Of a stretch of DNA of 64,000 bases, positions 8,520 through 18,798 are shown piece after piece. Each line of letters begins with the position of its first letter. Within the stretch, counting starts at the first letter, position 1. The translations under genes and the position numbers were made by a program. The notes under the pieces are model-generated. The model searched no databases, was not told where the DNA came from, and saw nothing but the letters and a program-made list of their open reading frames with translations. The DNA lies in assembly GCF_009856605.1 (NCBI RefSeq), contig NZ_CP047243.1, positions 248,001 to 312,000 on the forward strand. The letters run 5' to 3'. This DNA is from Trichormus variabilis 0441 (lineage in GTDB: Bacteria; Cyanobacteriota; Cyanobacteriia; Cyanobacteriales; Nostocaceae).

Positions 8520-9284
8520 CTAACAGTGATGGTGATAGCGAACGAATTCAGAGCCATAGGCAGCAGAAAGATTGTCGGGAGAAAGGGCAACTTCTGGGGT
8601 TCCCTGACAAAGTAAAGTGCGATTGAGACACAGAACGCGATCGCAATGCCGCCGCACCATATTTAAATCGTGGGAGATTTGCAAAATTGTCCAGCCTTGC
8701 TCTAGCTTAAGTTGATAGAGCAATTGATAAAACTCTGTTTCACCGCGCATATCCAATCCTGCCGGAGCTTCATCTAGAATCAACAATCGACGTGGGTAAA
8801 CTAGGCAATATGCCAGCAACACCCGCTTCGTTTCACCCCCAGAAAGCCCACTAATCATTTGCTGTCTAAGATGGAGTGCATCTACCTTGGCTAAAGCATC
8901 TCGAACGGCATGACGACGTTTTCTACTGTTTGCCCAGGGCAGTTGAAATCCTAGCCTGTCCCAGCCCAAACCGACCAGTTCTTCTACCGTCATCGGGATG
9001 CGGCGATCAAATAGGAAGTTTTGCGGCAGGTAGGCAATCTGTTGACGGATCTGGGGCGCGAGTGATCCTTTGCGGCTCAACGGTTGCCCCAGAATGAAAA
9101 CGTTCCCTGCAAGACGTGGTAGAATGCCCAGAATGGCTTGCACCAGCGTACTTTTGCCTGCCCCATTCGGCCCAACGATCGCCGTATCGGTGCCTGCCTC
9201 TAGGGAAAAGGAAACATCCTGCACCGCCGCGTAGGTTTCTCGATAAACCGTGAGTTGCTCAACTGCGAGTACAATGTCTTGCAA
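8520..9284 (-). CDS. znuC: Zinc ABC transporter ATP-binding protein ZnuC
   Basis: A 254-residue cytoplasmic ATPase that powers zinc import with ZnuA and ZnuB. Walker A is GPNGAGKS, the signature is LSGGE, Walker B is LLILDEAPAGLD and the H-loop is ISHDLN. The start is a TTG at 9284 preceded by a strong AGGAGG (9289-9294) that overlaps the znuA stop, indicating tight coupling to znuA. It has no intact cognate permease here because znuB is interrupted 20 bp downstream. Confidence 0.93.
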   Translation of the reverse strand: MQDIVLAVEQLTVYRETYAAVQDVSFSLEAGTDTAIVGPNGAGKSTLVQAILGILPRLAGNVFILGQPLSRKGSLAPQIRQQIAYLPQNFLFDRRIPMTVEELVGLGWDRLGFQLPWANSRKRRHAVRDALAKVDALHLRQQMISGLSGGETKRVLLAYCLVYPRRLLILDEAPAGLDMRGETEFYQLLYQLKLEQGWTILQISHDLNMVRRHCDRVLCLNRTLLCQGTPEVALSPDNLSAAYGSEFVRYHHHC

Positions 9285-9293
9285 TCTAACCTC

Positions 9294-10415
9294 CTAAAAC
9301 CTAAACCCAACTCGCTGTGGCACTACTGCAATAGGCTGAGGCATCCAGATCGGCAACACAGACTGGGTTGAACCACCAAAAGCAGTGACCAAACTCTGCA
9401 CGTTCTGACGCATGGTTGTGATGTAATAATTCGGTTCCAGTGCTTCGGAACCACCAGTTTCAATCGGATCAAAAGTGCTGACCTTAACATTTAGATCCTT
9501 TGCCAACCCTGCAAACGCATTTTCTCCAGCCTGGGGTTCCGTCAGAATCGCTTTGAGATTAGATTCCTTCACTTCATCCGTCACCCGTTTGACATCATTC
9601 GGCGATGGATTTTCTTCCGGCACATCTACCAGAAAATTGGCTTTCAAGTTATAGCTTTGAGCAAAGTAGGGGGCAAAGTCATGGAAGGCAACAAAGGTTT
9701 TACCCGCAAATGGTTGCAGTTTTTTTGTGATTTCAGCATCTAAATCTCGCAGTTGTTGAATATAAGCTGCTGTGTTTGCCGTGTAGGTTTCCTTTCCACC
9801 AGGGTCAGCCGCAATCAGTCCATCTCGAATGTTTTCAACTTGTTCAATGGCACGTTTGGGATCGAGCCAGACATGAGGATTGTATTTTCCATGCTCGTGT
9901 CCATGTCCAGCTTCTGCTTTTTCATTTACGCCATGATCATGGTCATGCCCCTCGGTCGCTTCATTGGCGATCGTTTTCACGCCCTGACTGGAATCAATCA
10001 CTTTCAGATTAGCATTGCCCGCATTCTTGACCAGATCCTCCAGAAATTCCTCCACCTCCAGCCCGTTCTGCACCAGCACATCGGCTTTAGCTAGTTTTTG
10101 GGCATCCTCTGGTCTTGCCTGAAAATCATGGGGGCCGACATTGGTTGGCAGTAGCTGTGTCACTTCAGCGCGATCGCCCGCCACGGCTTTTGTAAACTGA
10201 GTGATCGGTAAAAACGTTGTCACCACTTGCAACTCATCAGTTGTGGCTGCGGTCGTCGATTGAGCCTGCGAATTTGAGCTGGTCGAAGGTGTATTCGCCG
10301 CACAACTTCCTAAACTAAGGGCGATCGCCGATACAACCACTACGGAAAACCGACGAACGAAATTGCTGGATGGTTGTAAACTTGTTTTTGAATGAATCAT
10401 TTGAAGTATCTTCAC
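9294..10415 (-). CDS. znuA: Zinc-binding periplasmic lipoprotein ZnuA
   Basis: A 373-residue cluster A-I binding protein that captures periplasmic Zn2+. The lipobox is LGSC (Cys38) after a long n-region; Met6 is an alternative start. Metal ligands of the family are visible: His in VGPHDF, His in NPHVWLDP, His in AFHDFAPYF and Asp in FDPIETGG. A His/Asp/Glu-rich loop (EGHDHDHG to GHGHEHG) between the first two ligands is typical of zinc, not manganese, binders. It lies 91 bp after hemB and 9 bp before znuC, in the operon that starts at the Zur-like box at 11584. Confidence 0.95.
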   Translation of the reverse strand: MKILQMIHSKTSLQPSSNFVRRFSVVVVSAIALSLGSCAANTPSTSSNSQAQSTTAATTDELQVVTTFLPITQFTKAVAGDRAEVTQLLPTNVGPHDFQARPEDAQKLAKADVLVQNGLEVEEFLEDLVKNAGNANLKVIDSSQGVKTIANEATEGHDHDHGVNEKAEAGHGHEHGKYNPHVWLDPKRAIEQVENIRDGLIAADPGGKETYTANTAAYIQQLRDLDAEITKKLQPFAGKTFVAFHDFAPYFAQSYNLKANFLVDVPEENPSPNDVKRVTDEVKESNLKAILTEPQAGENAFAGLAKDLNVKVSTFDPIETGGSEALEPNYYITTMRQNVQSLVTAFGGSTQSVLPIWMPQPIAVVPQRVGFRF

Positions 10416-10505
10416 GTATTTACAGCAGTTTTTAGATCGATGCGTAAAGGAGTAAAGAAACTCTTCACCCCATTCCCCACTCCCTGTTCCCTATTCCCCA
10501 CTTCC

Positions 10506-11949
<1,444 letters not shown>

Positions 11950-11964
11950 TGATAACGATTCTCA
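11950..11964 (+). promoter_or_regulatory. Zur box of thrS operon
   Basis: TGATAACGATTCTCA matches the 7-1-7 Zur consensus at 12 of 14 informative positions. It lies 12 bp upstream of the thrS ATG, a position parallel to the box before hemB on the other strand. Confidence 0.8.
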
Positions 11965-11976
11965 TTCTTTTAAAAT

Positions 11977-13821
11977 ATGGTCAAGTCCCTAACCCAGTCA
12001 CAGGAAAACTTAAGCCAGCATGACAGTGATAAACTTCTGCGAATTCGTCATACCTGCGCCCACATAATGGCAATGGCTGTAAAAAAAGTATTTCCAGGGA
12101 CTAAAGTAGCAACTGGCCCAGTCACAGAAAATGGTTTTTACTACGACTTCGATTGTCCAGTCAGCATCACTCCCGATGACTTGAGTAAAATCGAAGACCA
12201 AATGCGGCGGATAATCAAAGCTAACCTCCCTATCATTCGCGAAGAGGTACAACGAGAAGAAATTCGCACCGAAATTGCCCAATTAAATGAATCTTACAAG
12301 TTAGAAATATTAGACCGTATTCCAGAAGGGGAGACAATTACCCGTTACTTTATTGGTAGTCCCGATACTGGTAAACCAGAATCTTCATTGTTTATCACAG
12401 ACATTCAACCAGCAAGTAACTATTGGTGGGACTTATGTGCAGGGCCACACATTAACTTTACTGGTGAAATTGAGCCTGATGCCTTTAAATTGTTAAATAT
12501 TGCTGGTGCGTATTGGCAAGGAGATGAAACCAAAGCTCAACTGCAACGCATTTATGGTATAGCTTGGGAAACCAAAGAACAACTACAAGCTTACCTCAAA
12601 CAAAGAGAAGAAGCCCTACGCCGCGACCACAGAAAGTTAGGTCAAGAACTCAACTTATTCAGCATTCAAGAAGATGCTGGTGGTGGTTTAGTATTTTGGC
12701 ATCCTAAAGGCGCAATTATTCGTTACATCATCGAAGATTATTGGCGCAAATCTCATCTAGAATCTGGTTATCAATTACTCTACACACCGCATATAGCCAA
12801 CCTCGATTTATGGAAAACATCGGGTCATTTTGACTTCTATCAAGAGAATATGTTTGATTCGATGGATGTGGAAAATCAGGCTTATCAAATTAAGCCAATG
12901 AATTGTCCATTTCATGTCTTAACTTATAAGCATCAACTCCATTCTTATCGAGAATTACCTTTAAGATGGGCAGAATTAGGAACAGTTTATCGCTATGAAC
13001 GTTCTGGAGCATTACATGGTTTGATGAGAGTCAGGGGATTTACCCAAGATGATGCTCATGTCTTCTGTTTACCTAATCAAATTGCTGATGAAATTTTAGG
13101 AGTTTTAAATCTCACAGAGCAGATTTTGTCAGATTTTGGCTTTAAAAATTATGAAGTGAATCTTTCTACCCGTCCTGAAAAATCAGTGGGGAATGATGAA
13201 GTATGGGAATTAGCAACTTCAGCATTAAGACAAGCTTTGAATACTAAAGGCTGGAATTATATTGTCGATGAAGGTGGGGGTGCTTTTTATGGCCCTAAAA
13301 TTGACATCAAAATCCAAGATGCGATAGGTCGTCTCTGGCAATGTTCAACTATTCAGGTAGATTTTAATTTACCTGAACGTTTTGATATGGAATATATTGC
13401 AGTCGATGGTAGCCGCCAACGACCAATTATGATTCATCGAGCTATTTTTGGCTCATTGGAACGCTTTTTCGGGATTTTAATAGAAAATTATTCTGGTGAT
13501 TTTCCTTTGTGGTTAGCACCAGTGCAACTGCGATTATTACCTGTGAGTGATGAAGTGAGAGAATACGCTCAATTAGTGGTAATTTCATTGAAAAAAGCTG
13601 GAATTAGGGTAGAAACAGACAGCAGTGGTGAGCGTTTAGGTAAGCAAATTCGTACAGCAGAGTTAGAAAAAATTCCTGTTGTTGCTGTTGTGGGTAAAAA
13701 AGAAGTAGAGAATCAAAACTTGAGTGTAAGAACTAGACAATCTGGAGATTTGGGCGTACTAAATATGGATGAAATTCTACATCGTTTACAAGATGCTATA
13801 AATTCCAAATCAGTACTTTAA
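11977..13821 (+). CDS. thrS: Threonine--tRNA ligase, TGS-less second copy
   Basis: A 614-residue class II synthetase charging tRNA-Thr. It begins directly with the N2 editing domain (HTCAHIMAMAVKKVFP, HxxxH type) and lacks the ~60-residue N-terminal TGS domain of standard bacterial ThrRS. The catalytic zinc ligands are kept: Cys in PMNCPFH, His in DDAHVF and His in MIHRAIFG. Motif 2 (RYERSGALHGLMRVRGF), motif 3 and an anticodon-binding domain follow. In Anabaena a duplicated ThrRS of this kind is known to be induced on zinc depletion. The Zur box 12 bp upstream agrees. It heads an operon with DUF1636 and CobW genes. Confidence 0.95.
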   Translation: MVKSLTQSQENLSQHDSDKLLRIRHTCAHIMAMAVKKVFPGTKVATGPVTENGFYYDFDCPVSITPDDLSKIEDQMRRIIKANLPIIREEVQREEIRTEIAQLNESYKLEILDRIPEGETITRYFIGSPDTGKPESSLFITDIQPASNYWWDLCAGPHINFTGEIEPDAFKLLNIAGAYWQGDETKAQLQRIYGIAWETKEQLQAYLKQREEALRRDHRKLGQELNLFSIQEDAGGGLVFWHPKGAIIRYIIEDYWRKSHLESGYQLLYTPHIANLDLWKTSGHFDFYQENMFDSMDVENQAYQIKPMNCPFHVLTYKHQLHSYRELPLRWAELGTVYRYERSGALHGLMRVRGFTQDDAHVFCLPNQIADEILGVLNLTEQILSDFGFKNYEVNLSTRPEKSVGNDEVWELATSALRQALNTKGWNYIVDEGGGAFYGPKIDIKIQDAIGRLWQCSTIQVDFNLPERFDMEYIAVDGSRQRPIMIHRAIFGSLERFFGILIENYSGDFPLWLAPVQLRLLPVSDEVREYAQLVVISLKKAGIRVETDSSGERLGKQIRTAELEKIPVVAVVGKKEVENQNLSVRTRQSGDLGVLNMDEILHRLQDAINSKSVL

Positions 13822-13873
13822 AAACCCAAAAGACAAAAGCAAAAACTTATTTAGTTATGCTTGATGTGTACCT

Positions 13874-14263
13874 ATGGCTAAACACGCTTTATTCGTTTGC
13901 AAATCCTGTTATTTTTCTCCCACTCAGCGCGATTATATGGGTGAACGAGGCGGCTGGCATTTGTTGAAGCAATTGTTAAGTTTGTCGAAAAATTGGTGTT
14001 TGCAATCTGAGTTTGTGATTCAAGAAGTAGATTGTTTGAGTGCTTGTAAAAGACCCTGTGCTATAGCTTTTAATGCACTCAATAAAACTAGCCTGATGTT
14101 TGGTGATTTACCACCATTAGAAAGTGAAGCAGCCATACTGCAATTTGCTGAACAATATTATGCCAGCAATAATGGCATTGTGGCACGGCAGGAAAGACCA
14201 GAAGTTTTACAAAAAGGGATTCTGGCAAGGATTCCATCTCTACCTGATGGAGATAGTTGTTAG
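13874..14263 (+). CDS. DUF1636 family metal-binding protein
   Basis: A 129-residue cytosolic protein with a CxxC near the N-terminus (VCKSC, Cys9 and Cys12) and a CxxxCxxxC cluster (DCLSACKRPC), a pattern like thioredoxin-fold [2Fe-2S] ferredoxins. DUF1636 genes commonly accompany CobW/COG0523 genes and cobalamin or zinc loci. It lies 52 bp after thrS and is followed by a CobW GTPase, so it probably shares the Zur-controlled transcript. Whether its cysteines hold zinc or an iron-sulfur cluster cannot be told. Confidence 0.8.
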   Translation: MAKHALFVCKSCYFSPTQRDYMGERGGWHLLKQLLSLSKNWCLQSEFVIQEVDCLSACKRPCAIAFNALNKTSLMFGDLPPLESEAAILQFAEQYYASNNGIVARQERPEVLQKGILARIPSLPDGDSC

Positions 14264-14339
14264 TTAGTAATACTTTTAAAAACTAACTACTAGCAATTAC
14301 TAAAATTACTAACAATTTTGAAACTTACGGAAGATTTAA

Positions 14340-15407
14340 TTGATTATGACTCAACTAACAGCACCAACTTCAAACTCCAGTCTTGATATTCCTAAACAAG
14401 GAATGCCTGTTACCATTATCACAGGATTTTTAGGCAGTGGTAAAACTACGCTGCTAAATCAAATTCTCAAAAATAAACAAGATTTAAAAGTTGCCGTACT
14501 CGTGAATGAGTTTGGCGATATTAACATAGATAGCCAATTGCTAATTTCTGTAGACGAAGATATGGTCGAACTGACCAATGGCTGTATCTGCTGCACAATC
14601 AATGATAATTTAGTTGATGCAGTTTATCGAGTTTTAGAACGAGAAGACCGGATTGATTATCTAGTTATTGAAACGACTGGTGTTGCTGACCCATTACCAA
14701 TTATCTTAACTTTTTTAGGTACAGAATTAAGGGATTTAACAAACCTTGACTCAATTTTAACTGTAGTAGATGCTGAGGCGTTTAATGAAGAACACTTCCA
14801 TAGTGAAGCTGCTTTAAAACAGATTACTTATGGAGACATTATTCTTCTAAATAAAACAGACCTCGTGACTCCAGAAAAACTAGAAGATGTAGAAAATTGC
14901 ATCCAGGATATGAAAATTGGTGCAAAAATTCTGCACACAAAACATGGGGAAGTGGCGTTACCATTAGTTTTAGGTGTGGGATTAACGCCAATAGATGAGT
15001 ATACTGCCAATGATGCAGAAGATACTCACGAAGATGAACACCATCATCATGACCATCATCATGACCATGATCACGACCATTATCATGAACATCATCATCA
15101 CGAACATCACTCACATCATTTAGAAAATGATGGATTTGTTTCAATTTCTTTTGAAAGCGATAGACCATTTGATGTTTATAAATTTGAAAATTTTCTCACC
15201 GAAGAAATGCCACAGGAGGTATTTCGAGCTAAGGGCATTTTGTGGTTTAGTGATAGTGAGTTACGCCATGTTTTTCAACTGAGTGGATTTCGCTATAGTT
15301 TAAATGCTGATGAATGGCAGACTCCACCTAAAAACCAAGCAGTTTTTATTGGTAGAAAGTTGGATATGAGCCAAATTTACTCAAAACTTAATGAATGTTT
15401 GGTATAA
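14340..15407 (+). CDS. CobW/COG0523 family zinc metallochaperone GTPase
   Basis: A 355-residue G3E GTPase. Walker A is GFLGSGKTT, the metal-binding CxCC motif is NGCICCTIND (about residues 80-90), ETTGVADP is switch-like, and NKTDLV is the guanine specificity motif. A His/Asp-rich stretch (about residues 220-260, some 20 histidines) precedes the CobW C-terminal domain. Zur-regulated members (ZigA, ZagA, Zng1 types) deliver zinc to client enzymes under starvation. Neighbours ThrRS, HemB and HisI are plausible clients or replacements. It is the third gene after the Zur box at 11950. Confidence 0.93.
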   Translation: MIMTQLTAPTSNSSLDIPKQGMPVTIITGFLGSGKTTLLNQILKNKQDLKVAVLVNEFGDINIDSQLLISVDEDMVELTNGCICCTINDNLVDAVYRVLEREDRIDYLVIETTGVADPLPIILTFLGTELRDLTNLDSILTVVDAEAFNEEHFHSEAALKQITYGDIILLNKTDLVTPEKLEDVENCIQDMKIGAKILHTKHGEVALPLVLGVGLTPIDEYTANDAEDTHEDEHHHHDHHHDHDHDHYHEHHHHEHHSHHLENDGFVSISFESDRPFDVYKFENFLTEEMPQEVFRAKGILWFSDSELRHVFQLSGFRYSLNADEWQTPPKNQAVFIGRKLDMSQIYSKLNECLV

Positions 15408-15518
15408 TTAAGTAATGTTAAGCAATACTAAGTTTTAGTAACCTTATCGCACCTGGGCAATGGTAGCAACAGTTGTCATTGCCTTGCAACTATTTTTAAG
15501 ATAAAAGGCAATTTCAAT

Positions 15519-16229
15519 ATGAATAAAGAGCATATCTGCTTTGATTTCGACTCAAATCCGGCATTCCAAACGATAGATTATGAAGTAGCAGCACGTAGTT
15601 TTGTGCCTGGTTATGAGTCGATATTCAATATGGCAGTTGCGCTTTTGGATGCAAGTGTACCAGAGCCGGCTCATCTACTAATTGTTGCAGCTGGCGGCGG
15701 TATGGAACTCATAACTTTTGGTCAAGCACGATCGCACTGGCTCTTTACAGGCGTTGATCCTTCGGCAAAGATGCTGGCGATCGCTCAAGAAAAAGTAGCC
15801 AAACAAGGGTTAACAAACCGCGTGAAGCTCCACCAGGGGTTAACCCATGAACTACCTGTCACTACCCTGTATGATGCAGCAACTTGCATTCTTGCTATGC
15901 ACTTTCTCCCTGATGATGGAGCAAAACTGTTACTACTTCAAAGTATTTCGCAACGTCTCAAACCAGGAGCTAAATTGATTCTGGTTGATTTATGTGAGGA
16001 GAAAGGCTCAGAAAGGTTTAACGATTTCCTTAAAGCTTACAAATATCATGCACGTAACTTAGGAATGTCGCCAGAAATAGTAGAGGAAACAGCAAGCAAA
16101 GTCGTACATATCCATTGTATCTCTGAAGAAAGAACTATTGAACTGTTACAAGAAGCAAATTTTAGCAAGATTACTCGATTTTTCACAGCCCTCTGGTTCA
16201 GAGGTTGGATAGCAACAAAAAATACTTAA
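15519..16229 (+). CDS. Class I SAM-dependent methyltransferase
   Basis: A 236-residue protein with a Rossmann-type SAM site: LLIVAAGGGMELITFG (motif I), FTGVDPSAKML (acidic loop after beta-2), then an ILAMHFLPDDG segment and KPGAKLILVDL. The acceptor is unknown. It lies 111 bp after the CobW gene on the same strand and 35 bp before hisI, so it could belong to the zinc-regulated unit, although no Zur box precedes it. It is not a nicotianamine synthase-like protein as far as the visible motifs show. Confidence 0.85.
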   Translation: MNKEHICFDFDSNPAFQTIDYEVAARSFVPGYESIFNMAVALLDASVPEPAHLLIVAAGGGMELITFGQARSHWLFTGVDPSAKMLAIAQEKVAKQGLTNRVKLHQGLTHELPVTTLYDAATCILAMHFLPDDGAKLLLLQSISQRLKPGAKLILVDLCEEKGSERFNDFLKAYKYHARNLGMSPEIVEETASKVVHIHCISEERTIELLQEANFSKITRFFTALWFRGWIATKNT

Positions 16230-16264
16230 TGCTCCAGAAATTTAACTATCTGTAGTAAACGCTA

Positions 16265-16615
16265 ATGAATCAAAATTTATTGTGGTTTGAAAAACTTAAG
16301 TTTAATAATCAAGATTTAATTCCTGCCATAGCGCAAGATTACCGCGATGGCACTGTTTTGATGATGGCTTGGATGAACTCGGAATCAATTCAAAAAACAT
16401 TATCCACAGGTGAAGCTCATTATTGGAGTCGTTCGCGCTCTCAACTATGGCATAAAGGCGCAACATCTGGACATATTCAAAAAGTAAAAGAGCTTTTTTA
16501 CGACTGTGATGGAGATACCATTTTGCTAAAAGTTGAGCAAATTGGTGATATTGCTTGTCACACTGGCGCGAGAAGTTGTTTTTTTAATGCTGTGCCAATT
16601 TATCCTCAATCTTAA
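16265..16615 (+). CDS. hisI: Phosphoribosyl-AMP cyclohydrolase
   Basis: A 116-residue HisI, single domain without the HisE pyrophosphohydrolase. It opens the purine ring of phosphoribosyl-AMP in histidine synthesis. The metal sites are kept: DCDGD for Mg and the cysteines of ACHTGARSC for zinc. Stand-alone hisI copies beside COG0523 genes are a recurrent theme of zinc-starvation loci. Immediately after its stop, in the same frame, begins the tail of a broken cysteinyl-tRNA synthetase gene. Confidence 0.92.
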   Translation: MNQNLLWFEKLKFNNQDLIPAIAQDYRDGTVLMMAWMNSESIQKTLSTGEAHYWSRSRSQLWHKGATSGHIQKVKELFYDCDGDTILLKVEQIGDIACHTGARSCFFNAVPIYPQS

Positions 16616-16957
16616 TTAACGATTAAGCAGCAGTGGCAAACCCTAGTTCACTTGGCACAGGTTTTAGGACTAGAAGCATTACCAAAAGATGAAACTGATG
16701 CCAGACAAAAACGTTTAAGGAATGCAGACATTGAAAATTTAATTCAACGACGGCAGAATGCTCGTAAACAGCGTAATTTTGCCGTTTCAGACCTGATACG
16801 CGAACAATTGCAAGCAGTAGGGGTAACTCTCATCGATGAATCAATTCAAAATTCAAAATTCAAAATTAAAGACAGCCACCCACAAGGGGGAGCCACTGCG
16901 GTGGACGGGTTCCCCGGCATAAAGCAAGTGGCGTTGGCGTTTCTACCTACCTTGTGA
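16616..16957 (+). pseudogene. cysS: C-terminal remnant of cysteinyl-tRNA synthetase
   Basis: Directly after the hisI stop the frame reads TIKQQWQTLVHLAQVLGLE, continuing IENLIQRRQNARKQRNFAVSDLI and ending VGVTLIDES. This is the end of the CysS anticodon-binding region. No catalytic domain (HIGH, KMSKS, zinc cysteines) is present upstream, so only about the last 75 codons of a ~480-codon gene survive. The tail then runs into three ATTCAAA heptamers (16842-16868) and repeat sequence. CysS is zinc-dependent, so this was probably one more duplicated zinc enzyme of the island. Confidence 0.75.
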
Positions 16958-17070
16958 GATAAGGATTTTTTCTCTACGAGACGCTAACGCAAACGCCCAC
17001 CAGGGGCGTTCGCGTAGCGGGACGCAAGTCCGGTTTTGTTGGCGCAGCCTTCCCGTAGGGTACCTAGCTT
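16890..17070. repeat. Dispersed Nostoc-type repeat block
   Basis: It contains TCTACGAGACGCTAACGC, its near-complementary GCGTTCGCGTAGCGGGACGC, and AGCCTTCCCGTAGGG. Related blocks occur at 29360-29412 and 30035-30105 in this window. There is no reading frame of its own. Confidence 0.55.
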
Positions 17071-17148
17071 TTTCCGATAAACCAGATGGTACAACTGTGT
17101 GGCATTGGTAAAGTTAGCAATTTTCTTGCTACTATATTCCAAATTATA

Positions 17149-17163
17149 TAAAAATGATTATCA
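17149..17163 (+). promoter_or_regulatory. Zur box of CobW-like/phosphoesterase operon
   Basis: TAAAAATGATTATCA has a perfect right half and 5 of 7 in the left half. It ends 10 bp upstream of the ATG at 17173, the same tight spacing seen before thrS and hemB. Confidence 0.75.
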
Positions 17164-17172
17164 TTACATTTT

Positions 17173-17946
17173 ATGTCTGTACCAAACATTATTGTCGTTG
17201 CAGGTTCGTCTGGGGCTGGAAAAACTACCTGGGTTTGTCAACAGATGCGAGATATTGCAAATTTTGACAAAATAATTTATTACAGCCCTGGCACTGGGAC
17301 TGTTCCCGTTGACCAAACCCGCATAGCTTCTGAATTTCCTGATATACAAGTTTTTAGTGACGGTCAGGAAGTTGAATTTATCAACCAAATACCTCAAGCA
17401 AGTGCAGTGTATATCGAATTGGGGTTTTACTTGGAGTTAGGATCTGTAGCACAATTATTAGATAATCTGACTTACCGTACCGTAGCAGTCCTAGCACCCC
17501 ACCTCAAAGACTCTGAATACCATGCTTGGGCGAACAAGATTATACACGGCGTACCAACCCAAGCCAGTAATGCTGAAAGTTTATGGCGGGCGGCAAGCAG
17601 TGGTCAAGTAATTGACGAAAACAGTTTAGAGGAATTTTGGTACGAAATCACCCACGGAGCTTACGGTATTGTCACCCGTGCCAAAGGAATTTTTGATGTT
17701 AACGATGGTAGGTCACTTTACGGCGATTTCGTCGCGGGTGTTCCCCAAACAGACTTTCTGGAATTAGACCTACCGCGCTATTTAGAGGGTAGACCGCAGC
17801 GTTTCAGTGGACTAGAAGTGGTGGGGAAAAACTTGGATGAAGCAGCCTTAAGGCAAACCTTATCAGATTGCTGTTTATCTGACACTGCGATTTTGCAGTA
17901 CCAACGACAGGTTAAAGAGATTCTATTAGAGGAGACACAAACGTGA
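17173..17946 (+). CDS. Divergent CobW-like P-loop protein without CxCC motif
   Basis: A 257-residue protein. An N-terminal P-loop (VAGSSGAGKTTW) is followed by a degenerate middle with no CxCC, no NKxD and no His-rich stretch. The C-terminal part (FLELDLPRYLEGRPQRFSGLEVVG) resembles the CobW C-terminal domain. It looks like a reduced COG0523 relative that binds nucleotide but has lost the canonical metal-transfer cysteines, although single Cys residues remain. It is the first gene after a Zur box and overlaps the next gene by 4 bp (GTGA), so the products are probably made together. Confidence 0.75.
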   Translation: MSVPNIIVVAGSSGAGKTTWVCQQMRDIANFDKIIYYSPGTGTVPVDQTRIASEFPDIQVFSDGQEVEFINQIPQASAVYIELGFYLELGSVAQLLDNLTYRTVAVLAPHLKDSEYHAWANKIIHGVPTQASNAESLWRAASSGQVIDENSLEEFWYEITHGAYGIVTRAKGIFDVNDGRSLYGDFVAGVPQTDFLELDLPRYLEGRPQRFSGLEVVGKNLDEAALRQTLSDCCLSDTAILQYQRQVKEILLEETQT

Positions 17947-18752
17947 AAATAGCTGTTATGTCATGTATTCATGGCAACTACGAAGCCTTGGATGCTGTAT
18001 TACTAGATATTGACCAGCACTCATGCGAAAAAGTATTCTGTGTGGGCGATTTGGTAGGATATGGGCCGCATCCCAATGCAGTCATTAGCCAAATTCGTTC
18101 TTTAGATATTCCCACCTGCGCTGGGTGTTGGGATGAAGATATTGTGGAAGGATTGAACGCCTGCGATTGCAGTTATCCCTCGTTATTGGCAGAAAAAAGA
18201 GGGATACAGGCTCACGAGTGGACTAATAAGGAAATCTACCCAGAAAATCGGGAATTTTTAGCCCAATTACCCTACAGTCTCAAAGAGGGCAATTTAGCTT
18301 TTGTTCACGGTAGTCCCTATAGTAACCATGAGTATTTGTTACCTGAACTAGACGCTTTTGTGGCATTAGAGCGCGTACTTTCTACAGATTCAGATGTGCT
18401 TTTTTGTGGTCATACTCATGTACCTTATGCTCGGACTCTGGATGCTGGACAGCTACAAGTTCACGTTGGTAGGGGAGAAAAAGTACAAGAAATTAACTTT
18501 ACATCTCCTCTAAAACGAATTGTAAATGTAGGTTCAGTGGGAGAACCCCGACATGGACGACCAAACGCTACCTATGTAATTTACGACACAGATACTCAAG
18601 AAGTAAAACTGCGGGAGATACCTTACGATTATCAAAAAACCTGTGCAGCGATTATTGAAAAAGGTTTACCTACAATTTTTGCTTGGCGTTTAGCGCATGG
18701 GTTGGAGTATGCAGAACGAGCAGATGATCCAACTCATGTTTGCACAAGGTAA
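17943..18752 (+). CDS. Metallophosphoesterase-fold protein with altered metal site
   Basis: A 269-residue YfcE/calcineurin-fold protein. The conserved D-x-H is SCIHGN, with the first metal-binding Asp replaced by Cys. GDLVGYGPHPN (second Asp) is kept. The GNHD motif is AGCWDED, with Asn and His replaced by Cys and Trp. VHGSP and FCGHTHVPY are kept. The site could still bind one metal but with different chemistry. The GTG start overlaps the stop of the CobW-like gene by 4 bp. A second, more degenerate paralog follows. Substrate unknown. Confidence 0.82.
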   Translation: MKIAVMSCIHGNYEALDAVLLDIDQHSCEKVFCVGDLVGYGPHPNAVISQIRSLDIPTCAGCWDEDIVEGLNACDCSYPSLLAEKRGIQAHEWTNKEIYPENREFLAQLPYSLKEGNLAFVHGSPYSNHEYLLPELDAFVALERVLSTDSDVLFCGHTHVPYARTLDAGQLQVHVGRGEKVQEINFTSPLKRIVNVGSVGEPRHGRPNATYVIYDTDTQEVKLREIPYDYQKTCAAIIEKGLPTIFAWRLAHGLEYAERADDPTHVCTR

Positions 18753-18798
18753 TTTCTCTCTTCTATTTTTCCTTTGCGTTCCTCAGCATTAAAAAAAT

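Noticed and set aside
9753..10094. Plus-strand frames opposite znuA
   Set aside because: Antisense of the His-rich znuA coding sequence; no ribosome site and no family resemblance.
14839..15168. Asp/His-rich frame opposite the CobW gene
   Set aside because: It arises from the complement of the His-rich CAT/CAC repeats of the GTPase gene.
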